Source: Ianthella basta
Lineage: Eukaryota > Porifera > Demospongiae > Verongiida > Ianthellidae
DNA: 64,000 bases
Direction: 5' to 3'
Assembly (NCBI GenBank): GCA_964019415.1
Contig: OZ025874.1
Coordinates: 6,865,092-6,929,091 of the forward strand
Below the pieces are notes generated by a model, which saw only the letters and a program-made list of their open reading frames with translations, was not told the DNA's origin and did not search any database. Positions 1-28,100 of the stretch are shown piece after piece; position 1 is the stretch's first letter; each line of letters opens with the position of its first letter. Both the position numbers and the translations under genes were made by a program.

Positions 1-229
1 TATAATTCCGCCAAGTAGCAACTTCTGTTTGGATTAAGTTTAGACAAATTTGCTCACCGCGTGTAACGTGTCGGCGATATTTTGAAGTCACGTGAATGCA
101 ATTTGCCGAGCCAGACTAGTCACGCTGTGCGGCCGCTGTGCAGGCGTAGTCTAGCTCTGCTAGTCCCTCTGTTTGCGTGCTGCACGTGTTAGTGGTGATG
201 CTGGCTAGAATGTACGTGTGACATAGGGA

Positions 230-240
230 TATATATATAA
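230..240 (+). promoter_or_regulatory. TATA box of the bZIP gene
   Basis: An alternating TATATATATAA run lies about 60-70 bp before the ATG at 301. That spacing leaves room for a short 5' leader, so it is a plausible TATA box for the bZIP gene. Confidence 0.6.
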
Positions 241-300
241 CACATGCTGCCATTAGAGAGCATCTTCATCCTACCCTAGATAGCCGTTACAGCGACAGAA

Positions 301-1134
301 ATGATAGCGCCTACCCACTTCGGTCAGGATGTTGGTGGCGGACCTAGCCGATTAAACTCATTCGAGGTTCCCGCTGGAGGCGGAGGCTACCCCGATCCTC
401 CATACAGCCCTCGACCGAGTGAGTCACTGTCAGACGTTCGGACAAGCCATCCTGATTCAGATTCAGATTCAACCATGAGCGACTTTTTCGGTTAGTCAGG
501 ACATTGTATATACACCATGGCATGAGGATATGTTGTTGGATAGTAACAACGTGGCTATCCCTTTAGTATTATGTAGCCAGTTAATAGGGGACATTGCTTG
601 ATGTGATGTGCATGTGGTTCTTTCTTGTATTCCACAGCGTCTGAACTGGGAAATTGGAATCCAGCAAACATGGTACCTGTGCAACCCAGCAGTGTGGGTG
701 ACGAAGGGCAGGGACCAAGCAAAGTGGCTCTGAGCTCATCTGGCTATGGTAGCTCTGTACAAAAGAGTGCAGATGATTCAAAGCGCACAAAGAGACGACG
801 TCTGCCTGTACCTGAAGAAAGGAAGGATGGAAAGTACTGGGAACGTAGACGCAAGAACAATGTTGCCGCCAAGCGTTCCCGAGAATCAAGACGGTTAAAA
901 CAGGAGCAGGACCTTCTAAAAGCAGAACATGCTATCCAGGAGAACATAAGACTAAGAGCTGAGGTAGATGTGCTCAAATCTGAAATAAGCAGCTTACGGC
1001 GACTTCTCAAAGATGCTAACACCACATTATCTCTATGGATCAAAGCTCGCCAGGCAACTGAACCTGTTCACCAATTACCGCCCAGTTTAAGAGACAAACA
1101 TGGGCCTTTATCGTTTGTCAATTTTCCAATGTAA
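301..1134 (+). CDS. PAR/NFIL3-class bZIP transcription factor, 2 exons
   Basis: Exons are 301-490 and 638-1134, joined by a phase-1 GT-AG intron (CG|GTTAGT ... TCCACAG|CG), giving 228 residues. Seen: an acidic, Ser/Pro-rich N-terminus; a basic cluster KRTKRRR at about 112-118; then a basic region from KYWERRRKNN through AAKRSRESRR at about 129-149, with the Asn-x2-Ala-Ala-x3-Arg DNA-contact pattern. A zipper follows, with heptad positions near 162, 169, 176 and 183. Known: KYWERRRKNN followed by AAKRSR is the hallmark of the PAR (HLF/TEF/DBP), NFIL3/E4BP4 and CES-2 group, which binds TTAYRTAA-type sites as dimers and often acts in clock output. The residue before AAKRSR is Val, where vertebrate members usually have Glu. 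The start is the first ATG after the TATA box. I cannot assign PAR versus NFIL3 subfamily. Confidence 0.9.
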
Positions 1135-2572
1135 TACATGCACTTTTCATCCAAACTACCCATTCTTCCTTCATGCATCCATTTTGATCCTCTTTTCAGC
1201 CGTGTCATGCGTGTCTGCATTTGTCACCTGTACAATGATCTGGTATTTGTGTATTGAGCCATGCCTTTCACATCAGTGGATTATGTCAAATGCATATTGA
1301 CTGGCTCTTGTTACATTTTATAATTATGAGTTAGATAAAAGAACATTTTGCAATGACACAACACCAACATGTTGGATTTTGTGCATTGCTCTTTAAAAAG
1401 CTGTGCATATAATTTAGTGTTCTCAGCTCCTGGCTACCACCTTGGCTGTGATGTGGAGATATATAGTAGCTACACCCTTATATTCCATGAAACTATCCTT
1501 AAACTACAGTGTTTTTGCACTCTGGTAGTGATACTGGCAGGCATCAAAAATACTCATGTATTACATGTGTCCAATACAGTTTTACAATGCACAATTAATG
1601 ATGCATAACATGACGATATCCTAACATTATGTGGCATGATTTATATTAGTATTGTGTGCTTTGCCCTGTGTATCATCATCTAGCCCACGGACAGTGATCA
1701 CTGTATATGGCTTTGTGCCTCAAATGGGTGACTATAGTGGACGAACCAGCATAGGGCTTTTCTGGCGTATGGTACATAGCTATAAGCCAAATCAATGGCA
1801 ATGGCATTTACAAAACATCTGTACTTATGTGCATGGACATTGACTGGACACACATTACAGAGTATGCATGTCATATGCATGCTAAAGCTAAGTAGCCGCA
1901 AGTTGCCAGCTAGACTTCTGCGTGGCCATTTTGTTTCCACAAACTGCCCTGCCAACTAGCCCGTACGTTGCATGCAGCTTCCTGTTTTGTCAAGTTTCAC
2001 CTAATACATGTGAATGATAAGCTATATGAACAGCGTGTTGACTGGGTATGCACAAACCACTGTAGCTAAACGTGCTAATGAGACAGCGACTGATTCCGGT
2101 TTTCTTATCTCATTAAGTGCTGCACCCTTTATTAAGCAAATAAATAAGCTTATGTGGTGAATTGTACCACTTCAGTGCCGTGGTGACCATGGGTATGGGC
2201 ATGACTTGCACAGGAAGAGCTATGCTAGATAATACACAAAACTGGGCATTTCCATTGACTCATATATTACCTAGCGCATTTGGTAGAACTTGCTTCTCGA
2301 TAATGGTGATTCGCACACTTAATTTTGATGATCAATTGAGATAATTAAGCCATTACATGACCACAATAAAGAAATTACCATGCTAATTATTTTCAGGAAT
2401 GAACTTCAGTATAAAAGTACAAATATTGTACACGAGCTTACTGAATTGTGGGGACTGACAAAATAGTAAACTGCAAGCATGATAATAAAAAATGTAACTT
2501 TTAAATAAAAAGTGAATAAAAGTGTTTGCCATTGTAAAGGACAGTAAATATTAGAAGGGATTCATGTCCATA
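1135..2572. other. Intergenic, between bZIP gene and IL-1-like gene
   Basis: Holds the presumed 3' UTR of the bZIP gene and AT-rich spacer. The small open frames here show no family pattern, splice support or biased composition. Nothing else is supported. Confidence 0.5.
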
Positions 2573-3528
2573 TCAGCACTCTATCAAATGTCCAAGGATG
2601 TGCCGATGGGTGTTTAGTCCTCCATTCATTGATAACATGACAAGCTCTTGTGAATCCGTGATCCTTTCTGCATTGGCCGAGGTAGCTCCATCCTCTTTTG
2701 AGGGGCAATCAATACTGTGCTCATCGCTGAGCTTCACTTTCATCTGTAGTTTCTTTGTCGCTGTAGGATCAATCTTAGTAAAAACAAAAGCATGTTTTCC
2801 ATTAGCAACCGGCATTCCTTCAGCTCTGAATTGAGGCCTTGTACTCCTTTCCTGCAATACGGCACACAAGAAATACATAACATACTGCCAGCTGAGTGCT
2901 ACTATATAGTATGCAGTAGCAGCAGTCGTACACCCAGCTGAGATTGTTACATACATATACGTATTGCATGTGAAAATAGACTTGAATGCATCAACTCGCA
3001 AGCAAACACTCCATGCACATGTCACAACCATGGGGTTAATTGTCCACAAATCTTACATTGTCAAGATACACTTTGTTGGTCATGTTATCCACTTTGAAGT
3101 ACTTCGGGAGTCCAGTGTTGGGCTCATACCTGAGATGAACGTCGTACGATGACACTGAACCTTCTTTGGGTTCGATTACTTCCATTTTAATGGCTCCTAA
3201 AGGACGAAACACATGGGAGGGGAACTGTAGCAGAGCACTTCATGTACTACATAATCTGGATGACAGACAGTTTCTGCAGCGCCTCCGGACGCGAGCGGCA
3301 ATATAGGACTAAACCATGCACGCGCATACATATGCCACTGCTAAATGAGCTATGCATGTTCTCGTTATCAGGCCTGTGGCAGGTCTTACCTTCCAACCCC
3401 TCCGGTGTAGTTGTGCACTGTACAACTGAGAATCCGCAGTCTCCGGTAGCGTTCCGTACGATCAAGGACGTGTCAGTCATCGAAAACACTTTTAGCGCAA
3501 CGGTGAGAATCAATCCGGCTGGTGCCAT
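2573..3528 (-). CDS. IL-1-like beta-trefoil protein (putative), 3 exons
   Basis: Exons on the minus strand are 3390-3528, 3057-3196 and 2573-2851. Donors GTAAGA and acceptors TTTAG/TGCAG keep phase 1 then phase 0, giving 185 residues. The start is the ATG at 3528. A longer frame to 3654 exists, but the TATA box at 3634-3642 places transcription inside it. No convincing signal peptide is seen: the hydrophobic N-terminus is broken by Lys. The middle of the protein has short strands in the order FKVDN..NKVYLDN, RPQFRAE and HAFVFTKIDP. This resembles the IL-1 family order of a YL strand, a PTLQLE-like strand and the FVFNKIE strand. IL-1 proteins are leaderless cytokines with a beta-trefoil fold and are described from vertebrates, so this is a fold-level inference. 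The neighbour upstream (beyond 3.6 kb) is the TEX49-like gene on the same strand. Confidence 0.7.
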
Positions 3529-3633
3529 AGTGCGGGGCTTACAGCTGACTGTTGGATAGGAAGAGGCTATGATCTCTAGGAAGTTTGCAGACAGCTGACC
3601 ATTAGCTTGCTGACAACTGCTCCACGCTCTTCC

Positions 3634-3642
3634 CTTTATATA
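3634..3642 (-). promoter_or_regulatory. TATA box of the IL-1-like gene
   Basis: TATATAAAG on the minus strand, about 106-114 bp before the ATG at 3528. The same motif sits at a similar distance before the ATGs of the small secreted proteins at 38.7 and 47.4 kb. Confidence 0.65.
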
Positions 3643-5211
3643 CCGTCCGATCACTCTTGTATTGCAGGGGCGTGCCGTTCACTATGCGGCTTCATACATA
3701 CCAACTACACCACAGATGTTTACACAACCACACGATCCATATACATACACCCAATGTTCAATACAAAGAGAATTCCTTGTCTGTGAGGCTCATTTCGTCT
3801 ACAAACCTGCAGAACAAATTGTAGAAAGCATGCAATATTACCTATAGATTGGGTATGTAAGGTATGGCTACATGTTTAATAGTACACAGTATCCAATACA
3901 TATAGCTAAAATACCATCTTAATGCAGACGAGGACTGACAACCAGTGTTGTCTTTAACAATGGTGTTAAGGACATGCCAGGTGCAAGCAGTTGGACTGCA
4001 GGAGTCTTTTACCAGCACGAGTGGTATACACATAGCATAGCTTCCTGCCACCATTTGCTGCAGAGGACGCTTCACTTCCCGTGTGCACCAATCTAGTGAA
4101 AAGAATCTCCAGCAAATCCTTTATAATACAAACAATTACCTACCGACAGGAGTCCTAAAATGACAGTGTCCTAAACTAGGAAGGAAATTGGAGGAGTTAA
4201 CAAGGTGGTGTGAGTGCCAGAGCCCAGGATTAGAGCACTCCCACATCCAAGGGTATGCATGTACGCACTAGCAGCATGGTCCATTAGCCTGGGTAAGTGC
4301 TTACACAATTGTGTAGAACAGATAGGACACCCAGAACAGACTACCAGTCTTGCGTCCCATGGCTACTGCTACCAACCGCAATAATATGGGTTCACTCAAT
4401 GAACACCTACGTATGACTGTCTGCCAGAGTACAGCTGGAAGATGCATGACCCTGTCCCTTTCAGTTTCTTGAATATGCAGCTGAACTAACACCCTACTCT
4501 TAACGAAACCTTCTAAGAGCGTCTGCTAGGGAAATACCATCCTCTTCCTACCCATACAGCTGAGAAGGCAAATTGCTCATAAAGTCCATCACATCTGTAT
4601 TGTTGTGATGCCGAGGCTGTCTCATACAATGCCACATTCATGATGTCAAGGCATCCTATCATTGACCTGTCATTTCAACCTTACAGAGTAAATGTAAACT
4701 ATTCATCCAATCCAATTGGTGCCTAGCACAATGGGTAGGGCTGCAGCCAAGGCGTGGCATACAGAGGCTTGGAATCTGATCAATCATGGAAACACTACAC
4801 AAATTATTCCAGTTAATACCCACGACAACCATTGTTGCACTCATTACATTGTAATACATTCAATATGGGTTAATTACATTGTATGCTAACTAGGACGGTT
4901 TACAATAACACATCCATTGTGTTAGTATAGCTTCACAGTGCCCCTTATAAAATCACTGCAACACTAATACAAATATCTCACAGCTGAACAGCAACTGTGG
5001 GCCACACCACTCAATAGAGTATAATGGGTGGGGGTAGTCTTCACTCTACGCAAGTGAATGGCTTGCGTACTGAACTACGGAATAAGTCACACAAGTCTCT
5101 GGCTGATCTCAGCTTTGATCTGTAACTACAAGAATTCTGCTATTGTGTCGTTGAACATTGGAGCTACCTATGCTAGTACTGTGCACCACCACAAAGTACA
5201 AACATGTGTAC
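3643..5211. other. Intergenic or last-intron space
   Basis: Between the IL-1-like promoter and the second exon of the TEX49-like gene. The TEX49-like exon at 5212 ends in a good donor, so a last exon of that gene should lie here. I searched for the expected short aromatic-rich C-terminus and did not find it with confidence. No repeat or RNA gene recognised. Confidence 0.4.
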
Positions 5212-5350
5212 CTGGTCATTTCACTGTTTACAAGGGGATGTTTCTCTGTGTGTGTCCATGGTTGCGGCTTGCAGTCATCTTTACTCCACCAGCCGTATTC
5301 TTGCTGGGTGGTCACAGGACTGGTGTACAACTCCTTAGGGCCTGCGTGTG

Positions 5351-5406
<56 letters not shown>

Positions 5407-5425
5407 TGTACATGTGTGTGTGTGT

Positions 5426-5468
<43 letters not shown>

Positions 5469-6472
5469 TGTGTGTACGTGTGTGTGTGTGTTGCAATAGA
5501 GCAGTTACATAGATACAGAGCAGCAGGTCAGGAGTTAGCAGATGACTTCCTGGCGCCATCTATATATTTAATTACACATAAGCTGCTACACTTACTTAGT
5601 ACCCTCAATTAAATAACTTGGCAGCATGTAGTTTTCATGTGTTCATGACTTGTCCTCAATCTGATTACTAAGTATAGTTAAGTGTTCATTTATCGTATTA
5701 CGTAGAAAACGAATGAAGAGTAGCAGCAGCTGCAATGTCCACCCTCATGGCAGAACAGTCTAACTAACAATATAAGTACGTACATGTACACTTCTCAAGA
5801 ACTATACATGTCAATGTGTAGAATGACACTTTACTCTACCAAATTTTGATAATTGGTTCTCAGTTGTCATCCAAAATTTGGTCACTCGACACAAGAAGGA
5901 TTACCTAGCCCTCTGACCATTTTCTATGAAGAGCAGTGACACCAAAATGGAGGGTAGATGGCTATCAGCATGACATGTTATAGTTTTATGCATGCAGCAA
6001 ATGAATGCCTATGTATGTTGCACCAGATTTCTATTGGCCAAACTAGCCAAATCTCAAACCTGCCAAGCCTGTGTCATGCATGACATGAACATGCTCAATT
6101 CAATGAGAAGAAAGTAGGCAACCGCCTACAAGCAATGCCGGTTGCATGAGGTTTAGGCAAACCTTCTGGGTTCCTCTGATGCTTCCTCAACAAATCCGTA
6201 TACTTCACATGCGATCCTTTGTGCCAGGGCGTCTTCTTAGTAAAGCCCTGTGTAGCGGCATCGGGTGTCGGGCCACTTGGCTCAACAGGGCGATTACCAG
6301 ACGTACAGCTGGATGGTGACTTATCCCGGCTAGTAACACAATCTTCCTTTGGGGATTCTGTTGGACGCGTATCTGCACTTCCCTCTCGAGGAGGCTGACT
6401 TGAGTTGTTTTCCCTCAGTTTGGCTTTAATTGAGTCTTGAGGACCCAAGTGAGCCAGGTTGAAGAACGCCAT
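5212..6472 (-). CDS. TEX49: TEX49/SPMIP11-like axonemal protein, 3' end incomplete
   Basis: Exon 1 is 6163-6472 and exon 2 is 5341 down to 5212, joined in phase 1 (CCAGAAG|GTTTGCC ... CACGCAG|GCC). The ATG at 6472 opens with MAFFNL, the start I remember for vertebrate TEX49 (now SPMIP11, a sperm microtubule-associated protein). Later parts also match by memory: GSHVKYTDLLRK, then the exon-2 stretch P-V-T-x2-Q-x2-YGWW, then PW, H-x-L and S-x-MTR, in the family order. Exon 2 ends after ACC AG at a GTACAC donor, exactly before the family's final segment, so a third exon is missing from this call. The gene is head to head with TIMELESS, and an X-box-like site lies 8 bp upstream of its ATG, which fits a ciliary gene. 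The family assignment rests on memory, not a search. Confidence 0.65.
5352..5494. repeat. (TG)n microsatellite beside a splice acceptor
   Basis: About 140 bp of TG repeats with a few GTAC interruptions. On the minus strand it reads (CA)n and ends about 10 bases before the acceptor of the second TEX49-like exon (5341). Confidence 0.95.
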
Positions 6473-6479
6473 TTCCACC

Positions 6480-6493
6480 GTTGCTATGGCATC
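6480..6493 (+). promoter_or_regulatory. RFX X-box-like site
   Basis: GTTGCTATGGCATC differs at only two positions from the classical palindromic X-box GTTGCCATGGCAAC. RFX factors use X-boxes close to the start of ciliary genes. This one lies 8 bp from the TEX49-like ATG. Confidence 0.6.
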
Positions 6494-6513
6494 CTAAGCC
6501 ATCATGTGACAGG

Positions 6514-6544
6514 TTTTTCGCGGGATCCAGCTGCTTTGCGCGGG
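6514..6544 (+). promoter_or_regulatory. Two E2F-like sites in the shared promoter
   Basis: TTTTTCGCGGG (6514-6524) and TTTGCGCGGG (6535-6544) both resemble E2F sites. They lie 8-40 bp before the TIMELESS ATG. TIMELESS is an S-phase gene, so E2F control would be expected. Inference from motif shape only. Confidence 0.5.
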
Positions 6545-6551
6545 CTCGAGA

Positions 6552-24076
<17,525 letters not shown>

Positions 24077-25162
24077 GCTACCTGTGTGATTCACTGACCT
24101 TCCAAGTGCAGTACAATTGTGACCTAATGCTTAATCACTGATTGATTACTTGTTCCATAACAACTGTGGCCATATCCGCCACAGGACAGGAATGTTAACG
24201 CCATCAATTTAATATATCACTTGGTGTACAAGGACAAATAGGAAAGGGTATGGGATATTGACTGCACAAGTCAGTTATGCATGAGTGACGTATCCACTGC
24301 AGCCTACCACAGGGTGCCACACGGGCGCCATGCTCTACCTGTGTCACTTTGTGAATGTTTCAGGGCGCAGGTCTCACACAGGAGAAACACGTATACGTAT
24401 GTACTGTAGGTTTGGAAGATGGCTGTGACCACAAAAGTACTGCAGATAAAGAACTTTGTGTCAAACTGCACAGCAATACTGTAAGTCTTGCAGTGCGTGA
24501 ACATAAGCCATCACTGTAAGGTCAAAAGGAGTAGGTACTTCCATCACTAGCTGTCAGGGGAAATGTGTCCAATCCTGGTGTGTCGCTCTACAGTACTACA
24601 AAGTGATACAGTACATGAAGGTACATACTGAAAGAGACGAAGGCTTTTGTCAGCAGCTGTCTGAAGGAACACTGTGTGTGTTCGGAAGTTAGGTTTACTC
24701 AAGTTCATCTCAATTCACTGAAAACTACCAGCTAGCATATATACCTTCATGACTAGAGGGATGTTATAAAATCACAGAGTGAGAAAAGCGAGGGAAAATT
24801 ATAGCTGGGAATCAGACCTGGGACCTACAGGCATCCATTGCAGAGTTTCAGCCACTGATACATGGACATAAGGTGTGAGAGGGTGAATGGTCACTGCCGG
24901 GATGAGTAGCCTGGTGGCTGAAACTACACCGTGGAGCATAGGTCCTGGGTTTGATTACCAGCTGTGTGGCTACTTTCCCTCGAGATCACCTTCTATAGAC
25001 AACTTTCCAGTATTGCTGCAATAGAGCTATAACTGGAAACTACCCTTTAATTAGTCGTGCAGTCACTTACTATTTGTTATTCACAGCAGTGCTTAATTTA
25101 CATGTGTGTAATGGTAGATATAGGAAACATGACAAAACAGCGTCTGATTAGCATGTTGCAGT
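24077..25162. other. Tail-to-tail intergenic region between TIMELESS and the receptor kinase
   Basis: Holds both 3' UTRs and the fold-back element at 24783-24985. No further gene supported. Confidence 0.5.
24783..24985. mobile_element. Fold-back pair of a tRNA-like short repeat
   Basis: Two inverted arms of about 75 bp (24783-24860 and 24908-24985) pair along GCGAGGGAAA, AGCTGGGAATCAGACCTGGG and GTTTCAGCCAC. The right arm contains GTGGCTGAAAC and, about 30 bp on, GGTCCTGGGTTTGATTACC, which resembles a pol III B box (GGTTCGANTCC). Likely two head-to-head SINE fragments or one palindromic element. Confidence 0.5.
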
Positions 25163-28100
25163 TTAGGAGTGGTCACTCCTAGCAAGAGAAGCTATAGCAT
25201 TATCTGTCTCTGCTCTCCAGCTCACAGTAGCTGTCTCCTCAACAGCAAGAGTTTCTTCCACCTCCTCAGCACTTCCAATTGGCACCTCACTTCCCCCCAA
25301 CATGGATATGTAGCTCTCGTTGTTGTTGTTCTGCTCAATGAGATCGCTAAGCCTCCTGTTGATCTCACAGAATGTAGGCCTGTCTGCAGGACACTGCTTC
25401 CAGCAGCTCTCCATGATTTTATAGCTACGTATGTAGAAGGGAGCCACGGAGAATAATGTGGACATTTGTGTATTTTCATTGCATTTCTTCATTTACATTT
25501 GTGACGAGAATTACATGCATATTCCCAACGTGGATCTGCATAGCTGCCTTTGGCTAGTGTGACCTACGTAGCTGCCATGAATCTACGTAGATAGCAAGAT
25601 ACGTAAGCCTTAAACAGATTGCTCACATTTCTTCAGTACAGTTGCTTGGTCTCTCCATGCGGTAACCCTGCAGGACCCTATCCACAAGCACCTTGTTGCT
25701 CAGATCATGATAGGGGAACCCCCCTGTTGTTGCAAATGATACACAGGGTCATCACTGCCTCAACACCTGTACAGTATATGTATTATGCTACAGCACATGG
25801 CATTAAACCTACCTAATGTGCATATCTCCCATAAAGTGACACCGTATGCCCACCTGTACAAATGAGTCATATAGCAGACACATAAGGGTATATATGTATT
25901 ATACACAATGGCCCTTCTATATAGGTCTCTAATGTTAATCAGATACACAGCAACAGTGCTGTATTGTGAAGCACTATACACTTACACATCTGACTTCTCT
26001 GTGTACACTCTATCTTGTATTGACTCCGGTGCCATCCATCGTATGGGCAGCTTGGTACTCAGAGTGGACACGTACACATCTGTGTCTTTGGACAGTCCAA
26101 AGTCAGCAATCTTGAGGACCTTCCCTTCTCCCACTAGCACATTTCGACAGGCCAGGTCTCGGTGGATCACACTCAAAGCAGACAGGTACTCCTGTGGATG
26201 ATCAAGGTATGCAAACTGTTTCTTATATACTCTGCAATTGTGAATCATTAGATCCATCAGCAAATGATATTAAACTAGTGCCTTTCATACACTGTACTTG
26301 TTCCATTCAATCATGTGTTCGCAGCCTATTTCATACAGTACACTATTACTGTACAATGTCATACCATTCCACTTGCAATCTGTTGGGCAAAGGATGTCAA
26401 GTCTGATGGCTCAAAAGGCCTAAAAGTTTCATACATAGCTCTGTCAGGAGACTGCGAAAATAGAAGAATTCACATTTATATGTAAATGGTAAAATGAAAT
26501 TTGCTGGGTACGTACCTCCTTATCTGTTCCTGTGTGTCTGCATGAACGGAGATAATCACAGAGATTTCCGTAGAGAGCGAACTCAGTGAGGATGGCAGTG
26601 GGTGACTGCTTTGTGATGCAGCCAATCAGCTTTATGATGTGAGGATTGTTACAGGTAGACACTTTCACCATTAAATTTATCTCATCCTCAAATGCTTTAA
26701 TGTCAGAAGAGCTGATGCTGCCTGCACAGGTGTTTTGACAAAAACAAGGCAGTTTTCAGTACACAGGATTGACAATACGTATAGTTAGCTGCAGGTGCGA
26801 TGACAGACTTTTTCATGTACCTTTGATGAACTTTATTGCAATTGGTATCAAGGTACTCTGCTCGTACTGCTTTTGTCTTGCTGTAGGAACTCCTTGCCAT
26901 GAAATCATCCCTCGGTTGACCATGCCAAATTGTCCTTCACCAATAACATTTCCCAGCTTCACATGCCTCCACTCAGTGATCCACTCTTCACCAATTTGTA
27001 TCTACAATACGATTAATGTACAGTGAGGGCATGACAATATACTGTACGTACATATATGAAACAATTACAGTATGTTGGACATTTTTCATTTTATATAGTG
27101 CATGCATGCATGTATGTATGTATGTATGTATGTATGTATGTATGTATGTATGTATGTACGTATGTATGTATGTATGTATGTATGTATGTATGTATGTATG
27201 TATGTATGTACGTATGTATGTATGTACGTATGTATGTATGTATGTATGTATGTATGTATGTATGTATGTATGTATGTATGTATGTATGTATGTATACATG
27301 CATGAATGCATGTACGTATGTATGTATGTATGTATGTATGTAATGCTGATTTCTCATCAATGGTTGAACAGATGGTGTACCTTTAGGTGAACTTCCTTAG
27401 GAGATTCTTTTCTCATCCTGCATGTGCAGTAAATAAACAAATCTATGTACAATGTGCACTGTCTATGGTGATGTTAAAGCAAAACAGCATGGAAGGATAG
27501 TATTGACACAATCTATACCTATGTAGCTGGCTAATCATGATTGAATCTTCATGTAATGCGCTCCAATTGTGAATAGTTGCACACAAATCAATCACACCAA
27601 AATTTACGAATCAATGCAATAATTATACATACGTAGGAGTGAAGAACAGTTCCCATGTACTCACCAAACAGCTGCATGCCTGCGTTTCCACCTCCTCCTC
27701 CAGATCAGCAGTAGTAGTGTAAGTAACACAACCCCAACAAGGGGGAAGGTGAGAGATAAAGAAGCAATTGTTTCCAGCAGGTCTTCGGATAAATTAAGTG
27801 CTCTCCCTTCATCAACAGTGTAGCCATTAATGAAGCAATGAAAAGGCAAACACAAAATAAATAGTGCACATTAATATCTAGAACTCCCGCATGTTTTGCC
27901 ACAAGCCCTGCTCTTCTAGTGCATGCCTTTACAGTACATCATCAATTCTGCAACATATACAGTAATATGCTGCATGCTAGGCACACAGCTATTCTTGTGT
28001 AAAAGCATGCATGGCTGTGTATATTAGTATGTAGACTGTCCATGTTAAATCATTCAAAGTTGTTATGAGTGAGATATGGGTGATGATGACGGTGATGGGT

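Noticed and set aside
5335-5559. Poly Cys-Val and His-Thr frames over TG/CA runs (also at 6.9, 9.3, 35.4, 51.3, 57.6 and 60.1 kb)
   Set aside because: Direct translation of dinucleotide repeats.
24930-24965. tRNA gene from the B-box-like sequence
   Set aside because: No matching A box at the right spacing and no cloverleaf; better explained as a tRNA-like repeat.
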